Shown: positions 45,930 through 58,974, counted from the stretch's first letter. The stretch is DNA of 64,000 nucleotides from Acinonyx jubatus (GCF_027475565.1 NC_069381.1:172615501-172679500); one strand, 5' to 3'. A program made the numbers and translations. Notes: a model not told the origin generated them from the letters alone.

Positions 45930-46394
45930 AAAAGACTCAATAACTTCAGTATTTTGTGTGCTGTTTCATATTTGAGAATGTCTGCTTATCATCTTAGATC
46001 TTCCTTTCCCTAAGAGCACTAGTCCCTGTCACACAGTCTTCCCTCATTCCCATGTTGAAAAAGGCTCTGAATCCACCTCACTTTCTCCCTTGAAGTTGTC
46101 TTACTTTTTTTGCATAGTTGCCTGAGACTTGATTCTTTATCATTACATTTTAATAACATAACACATGGGCCTAACTTAAGTCTCTGTGAACACCTCTAAT
46201 GCCTTTCAGAAAATGAAGTCCTCAGTTCTGCTGTGAAGGTTGCCTGGGAGGAGAAGTGAACAGAAAATGAGGCCTCTGTTCCTCAAAATGTAACAACAAA
46301 CTCAATTACTCAAAGAAATAGATACGGTGATTAAGGACTATTATTCATACAACAGAACCAACAGTTTGGGATCTGGGAAGGCTGTGTGCCGGAA

Positions 46395-46590
46395 TCAAAA
46401 GAGCATTGGGCTTTGGAGTCTCAGAACTGAGTTGAAAGCAGGCTCTACAACTTAGTGGCAAGCCTAGTACACAGCTACAAAATGCAAATGACGGGTTCCT
46501 TATAAAGTTTTTATGACAGTTAAAGAAGACAACATCGGTACAGTGCCTGGCACATGGTTAGCACTCACTAAATGTTAGTGCTACCGTGTC
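46395..46590 (+). repeat. MIR element, plus
   Basis: GGCTTTGGAGTCTCAGAACT, GGCTCTACAACTTAGTGGCA and a clear 3' end CAGTGCCTGGCACATGGTTA GCACTCACTAAATGTTAG. Confidence 0.85.
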
Positions 46591-46624
46591 TTTCAGTTAT
46601 ACCTAGGCTTAATAAAGATTTGCT

Positions 46625-46815
46625 GAGGCATCTGGGTGGCTCAGTAGGTTAAGCCTTGGACTCAATTTCAGCTCAAGTCATGCTCTCACAGTTTGGTTCG
46701 TGAGATTAAGCCCTGAATCCAGTTCTGTGCTGACAGCATGGAGCCTCTCTCCCTCTCTCTCTGCCCCTCCCCTATGCTCTCTCTCTCAAAACAAATAAAT
46801 AAACATTAAAAAAAT
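46625..46815 (+). mobile_element. CAN SINE, plus, shortened
   Basis: GAGGCATCTGGGTGGCTCAG head. The middle is reduced to GCATGGAGCC. Tail AACAAATAAATAAACATTAA. Confidence 0.92.
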
Positions 46816-49800
46816 TGATATAACATTGTTTTTATGGAAAAAAGTTTCGAACAACCAATTTACAGATTGGTGTTTTTAGAATGCAGCACATCCATTAGTA
46901 GATTAGACCCTGATTCTTTGCATATGTGAATAACACAACTGTTCCAAGATTCATTGTTAGGAAATCATAGAATCAAGTTGCACAATCTTCCTCTCTACCT
47001 GTGCCTTGCCTCTCAGGCAGATTTTATCTGTGATAGAATAACTCATGAATGGTGAGAGACAAGGCAGCAATGGTTAATTACTTCCTAGGAGATTTAGAGT
47101 CAGAAGGCATAAATCACTCTATCCCAGACTCTGCAGGTTCAGATAAGAAATGGTACCTCGGGCAGCAAGCAAGCAAGCAATGAAGGGCCTTGATTTTCCT
47201 TCACTTGATCCCCAGTTATAATCCTAAATAATTAAAGACAGATCTCTAGCTCCATCAGGTTTTGCATTTATTTCTGAGGATTACCACACCACACCACTTA
47301 CTTACTTACATGTCTGTTTTTATTGCTTATTAGAATGGTATTGCTCCAGACTTGTTCACACAAACATTTGCCGAGATGACGGAATAAAAACAAAGCAAGT
47401 CTTGCAAGCAGAGAACTATTTCCATTTGCAAATATTCAGACTAAATAATATGCTACAGGAACTGCTGGGGAAAATGAGTGAGATTGAATATACTCAAGCA
47501 TTTTCAGGAGAAACATGTCAATAAATTTAAGTTTTAAAAAGTATGTAGAAAGAGTGAGGAAACAGCAGCTAAAAGATTTAAGAAATTAGAATTCTACAGA
47601 TGATTTTGTATGTTTGCATGTGAGCATGACAATAGTAGGTTAAAGTAGGAAATCAGTTATTATAATCAATGAATTATCTATTCTTTTTGGAAAAGTAAAT
47701 AAGGCACAGAAAAATTTTATAGTAGAGATGTAGAGACCACAGATCCATAAGCATTGTGTAAACTCACACAACTTTAGCTCAGACTTTTATAATGAATTAA
47801 TGAATGAATGTTACTTTTTACATTTATTTAGTAAATTTCATGAACAATATCTTTCTATATGTTTTCCAGTGTAGTAAAACTTGCAAGTGATGGAAGCACA
47901 CATGACATTATAGTAAATGATTCAAACGACAGGGCACTAATTAGCCAAGTGAGTACAGGAGCTCATTCAATAGTTACCAACATAAAATGGAAATCTTTGT
48001 AGTTAAAAACAAAATTAATGGACTATTACAAATTTAAATGATTTTGTTGTTAGTTTCAGCATCAATCACTGTGGTGAGATGATGTGTAGAACTGTATCCA
48101 TAGCGAGTTTCACTGTAGGGCATAAATTAACAATCTTTTTTTAAATCTAATTCCAAGAGGCAAGTTTGTAATTCCAGAATAGCTGATCAACAAAAGACAT
48201 GAATGCTTACTTTAGAGCTGTTTATAGACTGCTTCAGCCTCCTTCTTTTTAGCATGTACTAGGTGCCAGACTCCAGGTGTTTAAAATGCCTCCCCCACAG
48301 TCTTATAGAAGAGTCTCCAAGGATTATACAATGTTGAATGATTGGAGGAACACACAAGACCCCTTGGGTCTCATGAATGTCTTTACTCATCATGTAAGGC
48401 TCTAATAAAGGCAGTGAAAATGTTACAGCAAGAGAAAGAATACACACAAAAACATCAGGAGCCCAAGAAGCTTCCAGCACAGCTCTCTAGGACCCTTTTT
48501 TAGCCGCACAAAACTCATCTCCAGATTATGAACCACCAACATATGTGCAAGGAATTTTGGCTTCAAAAGACCTTGTTCTTATATTGGCCAAAAATAAGTA
48601 TGAGATTTCTACACATCCCAGAGACATGCATACAGCTGGCTCACTATCTTACACACTGTGATACCTTGAGTTACACCGAGGATCATCCATGGGAAGGGTG
48701 ACGACGGATTTTTTTAATGGAGACCAAGAACCAGTGGAAATGATTTTCGTGATTAAGATGAGGTGGCCTTTAGTGTCATGCATGTACAGCATCCCAGAGA
48801 CATCCTCGAAAAATGACCCATTTTACAAAGTCTAAGGGTTCAGTATGGCTGGAGTGTAGACTAGAAGTAGATAAAGAATCATGAGGATTGTATTCCTGGG
48901 TGACAGGTGTGACAGGTTGATGGACTTGAACTTGAACTAGGGGATAATGAGGTACCAGTTTAGGAACACTTAGGTTGGAGATATCCGAGAAATAATTAAA
49001 AGACCAGAATACAGAGCACAGTGTTTTGAGACCACTCAGTACGCACTAAACAACTAAAAGACTAATACTGTGATCTTGCATTTTAAAAGTTCTAATAATT
49101 TCAGCAAGAAGCCTATTATAAATAGGACAACAAACAAACAAAAAATTGTTTTGAAATCTGTCTCATGCTGTGAACTTATGTGAGAACAAACTACTGTTTT
49201 CAGGTTTCAACACCTTCAAAGGAAAGTGTTTCTCAGTTAACAAAGGCACTTTCAGAAGGCCAGGTGAAAGCTGGCTTCCTGTGGAGAAGTTGACCTTCCC
49301 AGTTTCATTATGGCTTCTTTCCACCATATGGAGTCAGACATTCCCTTCTTTCTGTTCCATTTTCTCTTTTATCCAAGCGTTTTAATTGACTTCTAAAATA
49401 GCAATTCATTGAGGTTAAGTTTATGTGTGTGTACACAAATCTGCATAATTTACACACATGTATAAAACACACATGAAAGTGTACACATATAGGAACTCTG
49501 CATGCACAACATCTAGCAGATCAAATGACAAATGGTACCAGCGTATCAATCTGGCTCTCTTCATGTTGGCATAGTGTCTTTAAAAGAAGCTATTTCTTGA
49601 AACCTGAAAAAACACAAGACTACATTTTTTTTCTTTTGAGTGATGAGCCATTTCTTTCAAGTACTAAATAACAAGGATCATCAGTACTATACTGTGTATG
49701 TACCTCATCCTGCCCCATGATAAAATGTCTAAAAAGTAATCACAAACAGAAAGCTATTTCCTGTAAACTGCAAAATTACACACGTCACACAGAGGAGTGG

Positions 49801-49864
49801 CTTCTAGGCCTTTGCAAGCTGCCATTCCCTCTGCCAAATATTATTACCTCATGTTTGTACTTCT
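46816..49864. other. SINE-free intronic stretch (3 kb)
   Basis: Mostly unassigned, with only a short GCAA repeat near 47166-47180. The block at 48230-48500 is less AT-rich than its surroundings. No gene signature. Confidence 0.45.
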
Positions 49865-50020
49865 ACATCCCATTGAGGTAGTCACGACTGATACCGTATG
49901 TTACAAGTAGGAATAAGCATAACCTCAGGATGCTTAAGTGACTTGTTTAAGGTCACATCATGTAAAAAGTGAAACCTGGTCTTCTGTGCAGATGATGTTC
50001 TTTTAGGTTCTAACCGATTT
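49865..50020 (-). repeat. MIR element, minus
   Basis: TTAAGTGACTTGTTTAAGGT CACATCATG and GTGAAACCTGGTCTTCTG follow the reversed MIR core. Confidence 0.75.
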
Positions 50021-50157
50021 GAAATGTATTGCTTTTCCTCCCTAGGCTGCCTTCTCTCTTTTCAGAAAAGTAAGAGTAGAGGAATAAATTGTCCGATTAC
50101 TCTTAAATATTTTTAAACAGATAAAATTAATATTTTTATTACACATACAACTTTTTT

Positions 50158-50379
50158 TAAACACTTTTTTTTTTAGCATTTATTTATTTTTGAGAGCAAG
50201 ACACAGAGCAGAGCGTGAGTGGGAGAGGGGCAGAGAGAGAGGGAAACACAGAATGGAAGCAGGCTCCAGGTTCCGAGCTGTCAGCACAGAGCCAGACCCA
50301 GGGCTCAAAGTCACGAGTGGTGAGATCATGAACTGAGCAGAAGTAGGACGCCCAACTGACTGAGCCACCCAGGCTCCCC
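50158..50379 (-). mobile_element. CAN SINE, minus
   Basis: Ends GAGCCACCCAGGCTCCCCC. Imperfect target repeat CACATACAACTTTTTT versus CATATACAATTTTATT. Confidence 0.93.
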
Positions 50380-50704
50380 CATATACAATTTTATTTTGAA
50401 TTTTACATTAAAGGAACCTTCTGCATAGAAGTTTATAAAAAAGACAAAGTTGCTTTTGAGAGTGGTAGATTCTTAATCCATGGAAATGAAGCTACTTGGT
50501 GCCTTCTTAGCCCAATCTTTTTTTTTTTTTTTTTGAATCTTTTCATTCCCTTTCTGCACTATCCTAATACAAATGGCCATTTTTGTAAATTGGACATGCA
50601 TAATGTTGGTCAGATTAAGAGGTACCATAGTTATTTGGGGCACAAAGAGATATTCTCACTGAATATGCAGTTTTAATCTTACTTGGGCTTAATTAGAATG
50701 GATC

Positions 50705-50825
50705 AGTGTTTCTTAAACTGGTGTGTTTGTTAAAAATGCAGATTCCCTGTCCACTTATTCTGCTTTAATCTAGAGTGAGCCCAGAAACCTGCATTTATAC
50801 TGTAGTGTACTTAAGAAGCATGGGA
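50705..50825 (+). repeat. MER5-type hAT MITE, plus
   Basis: GTGTTTCTTAAACTGGTGTG, TTTGTTAAAAATGCAGATTC CC, then AGCCCAGAAACCTGCATTTA and GTGTACTTAAGAAGCATG. Confidence 0.65.
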
Positions 50826-51366
50826 AAGTTAAGGGTATTTTCTTTGTATTGGAGGGGACAAATAGTAAAACAAATGAAGCACACAGATAAAGCCTCTTTT
50901 AATCAATAGTGTTCATCATCCTCCCTACCAATCTTTATAGGAAGCTAATAATAAGCAGCAAAATCGAGTGGCTTTAGTTTCAGTTCTCTGCTCTTGCACA
51001 CCAGCTGTGACAGTGTTAATAAGCATCAAAATCATCCAAAGGTGATGATTTAGGAGACCAGAAAGAAAATTTCAGTATCTGAGTAATCTACTGTACTGGT
51101 GATACCTGGGTAAAGAAATCTTTGGGGAAGAAAGATCTTAAAATAAAATTGTGCTAACATAAGGAGTAACTTTCCAGTGCAATGGAAATACTTCTCTTAA
51201 GCTGTTCTTGGACGTTTGCATAGTGTAGACATATTACCATCAAGGTTTTCTGAATAGCCATCTATGATTAGCCAGACTTATAAATTATATAGTAGTTTGC
51301 TTTAGCAATTCCTTGTTTTCCTCCTTTTTCTTTTCAACATTCCCTCATTGGGGACATCTGTCTTTC
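50826..51366. other. Intronic stretch, nothing recognised
   Basis: No signature found. Confidence 0.45.
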
Positions 51367-51385
51367 CCAGTTTCCTTTTTCTTAT

Positions 51386-51601
51386 TTTTTAATCAGTTTA
51401 TTTATTTTGAGAGAGAGAGTGAGAGAGCATGTGCAAGCAGGAGAAGGGGGTGGGGGGGGGGAGAGAGAGAGAAAATCCCAAGTAAGGTCTGTGTTGTCAT
51501 CGTGGAGCTGGATACAGGGCTCAAACTCACAAACCATGAGATCGTGACCTGCACCAAAACCAAGAGGCAGACGCTTAACCTATTGAGCCACCCAGACACC
51601 C
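51386..51601 (-). mobile_element. CAN SINE, minus, with G run
   Basis: Contains a GGGGGTGGGGGGGGGG stretch (about 51447-51462). Ends GAGCCACCCAGACACCCC. Imperfect target repeat CCAGTTTCCTTTTTCTTA versus CCAACTTCTCCTTTCTTA. Confidence 0.93.
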
Positions 51602-51699
51602 CCAACTTCTCCTTTCTTAAGTTCACATCCTCTAAGTAAGTGTTAGTGATTGGTCCTTGGTATATGCTGACTGTTCAACTCATTATATTTAGCAATAAT

Positions 51700-51965
51700 A
51701 ACCCTACTGGCATTGATGACTGTCAGGCACATATTCTGTCAGAGGATTGTCATGGCAATCCTCTGAGGTAGGTAATGTAGTTATAATAGACTTTTATATA
51801 CTTACCTACTTTGGTTATTATGATGGTCCCCATTTTACAAATGAGGAAACTGAGATTTAGAGAAATTTAATATCTTCCCGTGTTTGCAGTTAATAGTTAG
51901 TAGAGTTTTCATGTTCAGACAACATGATTTTAGAGCATGAGCTTCTTATCACTACAGCATGCCCT
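51700..51965 (-). repeat. MIR element, minus, near full length
   Basis: CTGTCAGGCACATATTCTGT, TGGCAATCCTCTGAGGTAGG, CCCCATTTTACAAATGAGGA AACTGAGATTTAGAG, and an end CTTCTTATCACTACAGCATG. Confidence 0.85.
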
Positions 51966-52510
51966 CAGGTATTAGAACTTTAGGCTCTTTATCTTTATAT
52001 AAGTAGAGAATGTCTTCTGTTAAAGACCTTTCTGTGCCTTATTTTGTTCTGTTAGACAAAAGATGGCCCTGTGTCTTTTCACTTAACAGTCTTCTGCTCT
52101 TCTCATAAGTAGCTTCTAGCAATTTATTTCTGGGAAATTGCCAGAACAGAAAAGGACAAATGTCCCTTTGTCACTGCCTTCTTCCAGAACATATCTACCA
52201 GTAGGCTGTTTCTGCTCTTCTCCCAGGCTGCCATTTCCAAATTTGAACACTCTTTGTGTCCCCCATGTGTGTGTACCATGTTTCCCAGAGCCATATTTTT
52301 TATTTTCTATCCCTCAACGTATAAACTTCATTTTGTTCAGAAAGTACATTTGTTACTCATTTCCACTGATTTCATAGACAGCCTACTCATGTATTTTTTA
52401 GAATTCTAGTACTTAGGAAAACCCTGGCTTGGTAAGAAGCAATTGTGGGAGTCTTTGGTTGAAAAGGATGTTAGTGGTGAGGATGGATAATTATACTGGG
52501 CCAGTTCCAT
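51966..52510. other. Intronic stretch, nothing recognised
   Basis: Block 52140-52300 is pyrimidine-rich. The 79-codon plus-strand frame in it has no recognisable features. Confidence 0.4.
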
Positions 52511-52515
52511 TGAAA

Positions 52516-52532
52516 AGAGGGAGAGAGAGAGA

Positions 52533-52574
<42 letters not shown>
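52516..52574. repeat. (GA)n simple repeat
   Basis: Almost pure GA with two GGGA interruptions. No SINE body follows directly. Confidence 0.95.
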
Positions 52575-52577
<3 letters not shown>

Positions 52578-52659
52578 AAGCTGTATCTGATGGCCATGGA
52601 AGGAGGTGTTCAATTAGATATTTAATTTGTTATGATTGTCTCATAGCTGGCAAGACAAT

Positions 52660-52899
52660 TTTTTTTTAATGTTTATGTTTGAGAAAAAGAATGGGAGAGA
52701 GAGAGCTGGGGAGGGGCAGAGAGAGGGAGATCTATCTGATAGATAGACAGAAGATCTATCTGAAGCCTGAAGCAGGCTCTGTGCTGTCAGCACAGAGCCG
52801 GATGTGGGGCGGGTGGGGTCTCAAACTCACATCTGTGGGATCATGACCTGAGCCGAAATCAAGGCAGCCACTTAACCGATTGAGCCACCCAGGTGCCCC
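52660..52899 (-). mobile_element. CAN SINE, minus, with internal insertion
   Basis: Normal tail and GA tract. The usual GACACAGAATCTGAAGC segment is then replaced by AGATCTATCTGATAGATAGA and a second AGATCTATCTGA. A GGGCGGGTGGGG insert follows near the middle. Ends GAGCCACCCAGGTGCCCC. Confidence 0.93.
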
Positions 52900-53020
52900 T
52901 ACAAACTTACAAAACATTTTCTGATATTTCTGTTACTCTTAAATGAGATATATTTGAAACAATTTCTATAGTGTGTGACACATAGTAGAAGGCTGATACA
53001 TGTTAGAAATTGTCCCTTTC

Positions 53021-53234
53021 AGGGTGCCTGGGTGGCTCAGTTGGTTGAGCATCTGACTTTAGTTCAGGTCATGATCTTGCGGTTCATGAGTTCAAGCCCC
53101 ATGTTGGGCTCTGTGCTGACAGCTCAGAGCCTGGAGCCTGCTTCAGATTCTGTGTCTCTGTCTCTCTCTGTCCCTTCCTCACTTGCACACTCTCTCTGAA
53201 AAATAAGTAAACATTTCTTTAAAAAATGAAGAAA
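53021..53234 (+). mobile_element. CAN SINE, plus
   Basis: Head AGGGTGCCTGGGTGGCTCAG. Imperfect target repeat AGAAATTGTCCCTTTC (53005-53020) versus AGAAAGTGCCCCTTTC (53236-53251). Confidence 0.94.
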
Positions 53235-53251
53235 AAGAAAGTGCCCCTTTC

Positions 53252-55382
53252 TCTGAGCTTTCTAGCCAGCTGTAAGAATTTCATTTAATCTTTGAGTATT
53301 TCAAAATGCCAGTGGAGCATAGCTTGAAGTAGCTTTTAAAGGGTACTCTAATGGAGTTTTCCTGGAAAGTCTCCTTTTCATGTAAATATTACTAGACATG
53401 AACACAACTGCCATGGGCTTTGAATATACTACTACTCACTGAATTCTTTCTACAAGCGACTGAGAGCACAGTTATCTATCTAATGCCTTATGAATCCCTG
53501 AATTAGTAATGTTATTATCATGTTTATTTTTACAATATTGTATAAAGTCTTAGTAATACATAAATACATTTACATTGATTCTCAGAAATCTATATTTACC
53601 TATATCCTAACCTCTTTGGATTTAATTTTATGTTAACATATGCTTATTAGAATAAAGCCTTAACAAGTCTTTAAAAAAGTTTATCATAATTTGCCCAACA
53701 CATTATTTTTTCCTGGTAATTACCACTCTTGACTTGGTACTATGGAATGTCTCAAAGTAATACTAACAAGATTCTTAAGAGAGCTAAGTAGCAGAAATAA
53801 TTCACCTGTCACTACTCTGTACTATAGAAGGGAATGCCATGACTTCCAACTCCCAGCATTAACAATGTGGAGATAAGGAAAGCTCTAAAAAGAATGCATT
53901 GTCTGAAAAAGAAAACTGATAAGATGTCATGATTCGTATATTCTCAATTTGAAAAACTTGACTATAGAAACTCATTGGGACTTTTAAAAGTTCAGTGGGT
54001 CTAGTGGAGATGGGAACTATACTAAGGAGAATCATTTTTAAAGCAGGGTTTGAGTTGCCTATGTGATATATATGCCCTACAATGCCTCGAAGTGCATTTC
54101 ACACCCAAGAATTATTTCATGGTTCAGTAAATTAAATGTTGACATAATAGTTATAAAGAAAGTTATTGAGACAGGCAACTGTGTAGGACAGAATGTGAAG
54201 GCAAACCTGGCTAATGTTTGATCCCATTTTGATTGAGCGTGACAAGTATTTCTCCAAAGTACTTGAAAATAGCAGAGCATATGATAGGCTGAAATAAAGT
54301 CAATAATAACTGTGAAGCTGGTTTTCATATTTGTAGTTACTGTAAAAATAAAACAAATATCTAGTGGGCTATTTGAAATTTAACAAACTGTCAAACATTT
54401 TAGCCAATGAAATCACATATTAATTCACTTGCATGTCAAGGTCCTATCATGTTTATGAAGCACTTTATTTTACCTTGTCAGCTGTTAATCATATAGTTAA
54501 GGGGTTGTGTTTCTTTGTGCTGCTGCTGAAGAACTTGTAGCCTAGTTTATGACCTACCTCTAGCAAATTTATAGGATTCCATGGCTTTTGACTACAAACC
54601 TATTTCTGCTCTATATTCTTGCTTTTATTTTCCTTTTGCTTCATTTTTCTATTTTATTTTATCTTCCTCTCTTTTATGACTCTTCATAAGCCACTTTAAA
54701 TACATTTGGGGACATACTGGAATGATTTTTAAATCAGTGAAAAGAAAACACTGTGGTTTTGTTTTGTTTTGAAGAAGGAACTATGTCCCTGGGAACCCAA
54801 GATCAATCGTCACCTTTGATCAATCACCTCTGTATCTTCCACCTCTCCTGTGAACTTTGCTGCTTCTTTCTCCAAGGAAAACCAGTTCTATTCTGAAGAC
54901 ACTAAATCCAGTTGCCCTTCCCAGCCTTGAACACTTTCTGCAAGTGCTGAATGTTTTCTGCACACAGCTCTCCCCAGAACACCTGGCCTGGCAGGTCAAT
55001 TGACTGGCCTTCTCTCTTCTTTCTCCCTAAAATCTCCTAGTTTTGAGTCTTATGTTATCAAACTGTGCCAGTTATCCTCTTCTGTTTGAAGTCATCTACA
55101 ATCCCCAGGTCAGTCCTTCATTCTTTAAGTATTCTAGCTTCTGCTTCATTGTCATTGTCCTCAAAATAGCTCCATACAAAGAAGAATATTATAATATACA
55201 GAATGATCACTGTAGGAACAGATGCTCTTGTGAGATAGTTATCTTGCTGTCAATAAATATTCTCAAACAAATAGACGTAGCATGCCAAATCTTTGGATAT
55301 GGCCTGTACCTGATTCACCCATTGGGTGCATATGTGCTATTCTAGGCTAACTGGAATTATCAGCATACAATTCTATTCATAT
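53252..55382. other. Intronic stretch, nothing recognised
   Basis: AT-rich to about 54770. The 54780-55100 block is more C/T-rich. A 100-codon plus-strand frame at 55043-55345 has no recognisable domain. Confidence 0.4.
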
Positions 55383-55393
55383 AGAAAATTATA

Positions 55394-55616
55394 GGGGCGC
55401 CTGGGTGGCTCAGTTGGTTAAGCGTCCGACTTCAGCTCAGGTCACGATCTCGTGGTCCGTGGGTTCGAGCCCCGCATCGGGCTCTGTGCTGATGGCTCAG
55501 AGCCTGGAGCCTGCTTCCGATTCTGTGTCTCCCTCTCTCTCTGCCCCTCCCCCGTTCATGCTCTGTCTCTCTCTGTCTCAAAAATAAATAAACATTAAAA
55601 AAAATAAAAAAAAAAA
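55394..55616 (+). mobile_element. CAN SINE, plus, close to consensus (probably youngest)
   Basis: Head GGGGCGCCTGGGTGGCTCAG, intact boxes A and B, retained CpGs (GCGTCCGAC, GGTCCGTGGGTTCGAGCCCC) and a long A tail. Perfect 11-bp target duplication AGAAAATTATA at 55383-55393 and 55617-55627. Confidence 0.97.
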
Positions 55617-56569
55617 AGAAAATTATAATCAGTATGTTAAATATTTGGCCCCAAATCAATACATCTATATATTGAACTTAGAACATATAAAATGTAGACA
55701 TCGATGTCATTTGTATGATATATGTCCTGAATGCTTGTGCCTTGACCTTCATAAACTGGATCATTTAACGGGATTAAGTTTCAGACTTTAACCAATTTAG
55801 AGTCACTGAACCAGTGTTGCTTCTGAGGTGACTTCAGACTAACTTCTTTTGTACCATATGATTGACCAACTGCATGACCTCATTAATGAGACCACCGCAC
55901 ACTTACATGGTACACATATAGTACTTAATTTAACAGCAGATATAATTATCCTAACTTATCAAATTGTTTACTTTATTAAATTTAGAAAAAAAGTTTCTGG
56001 GAAAAGATCACATGCAATATACTTAGCACCTAATGAAGTTTTAATGCAATGTTTCCTACAAATTTTAATCTCTAACATTTGATAAATAGTACCTTACTTA
56101 TCCAATCCTTTCTTGTGGTTTTTATTTGAACTATAGTGTCATGGGTATAATTGCTAACATATGCATACATTTCATAGTCCCTTTTTAATTTCAGATCCCC
56201 ACTTATTAAATCCCTGGAATCATAATGGAACATTAAAATCATTGGGGGAATTAGTATGATGAATACCTTTTCCTTTTCACTTCTATTTATATAGTTTCAA
56301 AGTAGAAGAAAAAGCCAGAAACTAATTGATCATTGGTATTTTTTATAATATACTTGGATCATATGGAAAAATTTAATTTCAAGGAGATTCTTTGGCTTTA
56401 ATTATAAAAGAGTTTTAGTTCTCTTACTTGATTAAGTGAGACAAATCTATCGAATACTAAATTATTAAATAAGAAGTCCTGTATTAAATGGTATTGTCTC
56501 ATTATCTTAAGCAGTTCTCTGAATGACTTTATATAGAAATATCACCACCACTTTTTTTATAAAGACTAA

Positions 56570-56690
56570 CAGACTTGGGGATGTAAAAATACATTGACCA
56601 AAGCAACTTAGTAACAGTAGAGCTAAGATAAAATCTTAATCTCCATGAGTCTATAGATTCTTCTTAAGCACTTTGTCACTCTGCAGAATA
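56570..56690 (-). repeat. Possible MIR fragment, minus
   Basis: CAAAGCAACTTAGTAACAGT AGAGCTAAGATAAAATCTTA with CTTAAGCACTTTGTCACTC resembles a decayed reverse MIR. Confidence 0.4.
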
Positions 56691-58577
56691 GTTTGATCTT
56701 GTTCGGTAAACAGTCAATTTTTGAGGAATAAAGCTTCTCGACTTTGGTATGTGTTTACATGAGGATTTGTATTTTATAAATGATGTATATGGTAAGTTGG
56801 GAAGTTCGTTATGCTAATAACAAACTGAGCGTTCACTCCAAGTGGAGAAGAATCATCCACCACCTGAGCTTCTTCCCTCTTCCAGGAAGTGTTTTGATAG
56901 CACCAAGCCAAAAGTACTGTCTGCAGAGAGGCTCCCAAGACTGAGAGCATAAGAGTGAGTTACTTGCTCTTCTCCTGGCATTTTCCCTATCATCCATCCA
57001 CTTTGCATTCCTTCCTGCGGGCCGCTCACAGGATTTCTATAGGCAAAGCTTGACAGATGGGATTCTAGTGACTGAAGTTCCTCTAGCTCCGATGAGATGT
57101 CATCAAGGACTTAATAACGGCCCTCCCCAAGCTCTGTGCTGTATGAACTGTTGTCTACCTTCAGATAAAGAATTAACCATGTTAAAATGGCAGTAATTTT
57201 CAGAATCTTCAGTAAAATTCCATTATGATGTTTATTATGGTTTTACAGAGTGAAGCTCCCTGGGTTTATACACTTGTTTCAACTTGAATATTTGGTAACA
57301 GACTGTAAATTATGGAGCAAAGAGAGAATGCCATTGTGTCCTAATTCCTACTTGTAGCAGCATCCATATTTCTGTAGACATATATAATATTGACATTTAT
57401 ACTTAATTAGCCCTGAAATGAGAGACAGATGAGTACCCTGATTCTAACAGTTTCATGTCCTTGCCCATACTTAACTTATTTGTGCATTTTAATAGCATGT
57501 ATCACATTTAAATGGAAACAACTTAATCATAGGACCGAGTCAGTGTATGTATTTTATATTAAGCCTGATGGGCGAGGATTGAATTGGCATGTCACAAAAT
57601 GTTTAAGAATCTGTTAAAAATAAGTAGGTTACTTTAAACTTTAGTCACATTAATAATAAAGTGCATATGAAGTTGAGGTTCATCTGAAATACCAGTCCAG
57701 CAGTCTAAAAATAGCAAGTTTAAGTATTTGATGTATTACTCAAATGTATCATGGGAAATAGGAATGTATAATTCTTTTTGATACAAGTAATATATTGCAA
57801 TATGGTTCTGTATGTGTAAATGGAAGGTTTTTTTATATATAATTTGGAATATAGTCACTAATGAGGTCATTAAATTTTTAGAAGTAGTCCAATAAGGACA
57901 TAAAGGTCTGTGTTAATACCAGGATTAGAACTTTCAAAGGGCAGCTGAAAAATGTTCTCAAAAGCTCCTCAAGAATATGGGATGATTGATTTTTTTTAAA
58001 AGGCCAAAGAAAATCAAAGAAAATCCTCATATAGCAGAATTGAAACAAAGCCAATTAAGCATTACAGTGAAGACTAAGTGGTGCTAGTTAGTGATAATTG
58101 GTTTCAAGTATCAAGAAAAAAATCTAAATAAAGTTGTTTTTAAAAAGAAAAAAAAGCCATGGACTTAAAAAAAGTAAGCAAAATTATCAAATTGAAGTTG
58201 GAAGTACACAGGATTGGCCTAATGGTACCAAGAGCGTGAAGAATGAGTTGTGGTAGTGGAAACAGAATAGCTGTTGATTTTTATAATTGGTAAGGAAAGA
58301 ATTAGGCTGTTAGCAAGTGACGCGAAACAGCATTATGTCCTCATATCAGCATCTGATTGCAAGGCAGACTCCTCAATGTAGGTGGACTCCACTGATCACG
58401 GAAAAGCAGTGACCCGCTTCCTCCTTTGCTCCACTGTAGGAATTGCCAGGACCCTGCCCTTGTTGGGTGCTTCCTGCCTCTGTGTTTCCTCCTCTTTCAC
58501 TTAATTAGTCAGAGTCACCAGTTCCCAGAAGATTTGTCTAAGCCCTGTTCATAGACTTATGTTGAATCTATAAAAGT

Positions 58578-58626
58578 ATAAAAAAACAAAAAAACAAAAA
58601 ACAAAAAACAAAACCCAAAAAACCAA
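58578..58626. repeat. (AAAAAC)n simple repeat
   Basis: Interrupted A5-7C units on an A-rich background. Confidence 0.85.
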
Positions 58627-58714
58627 CCCTGAGCCTGTTGAAAAGAATCAGAGTCACAAATCCTGTTTTCCTAGCATTATTCTAGGATCTAGAACCAAAT
58701 AAACACCTGTGCAT

Positions 58715-58965
58715 CACTTAGTAGCAGTTATCAAATGCAAGCAAATATTTCTTGAATGTCCACTATGTGTCAGGCACTTGAAGCATGCAAGTTTTGCACA
58801 CAACCCAATTATAAGTATAGGGATATTTATCTACATTTTACAAGAGAAGAAGCTGCTGTCCCGCAATGTTAAGATTCATAGACCTATCAAGCGGTAGGGT
58901 CAGAATTCAAACCTTATGTTCCCGACTCAAACCCCTTAGCATGATTCCACCAAACCACCTCCACA
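58715..58965 (-). repeat. MIR element, minus, near full length
   Basis: CCACTATGTGTCAGGCACTT, TCTACATTTTACAAGAGAAG, GGTCAGAATTCAAACCTTAT GTTCCCGACTC, then TTAGCATGATTCCACCAAAC. Confidence 0.85.
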
Positions 58966-58974
58966 GAGATCTTT

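Larger units (their letters stand above)
55628..58714. other. Start of the longest SINE-free stretch
   Basis: AT-rich except for a moderately GC-rich, complex block at 56860-57140 that I could not assign. A possible reversed MIR fragment lies at 56570-56690. An A-rich AAAAAC repeat lies at 58580-58625. Confidence 0.45.
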
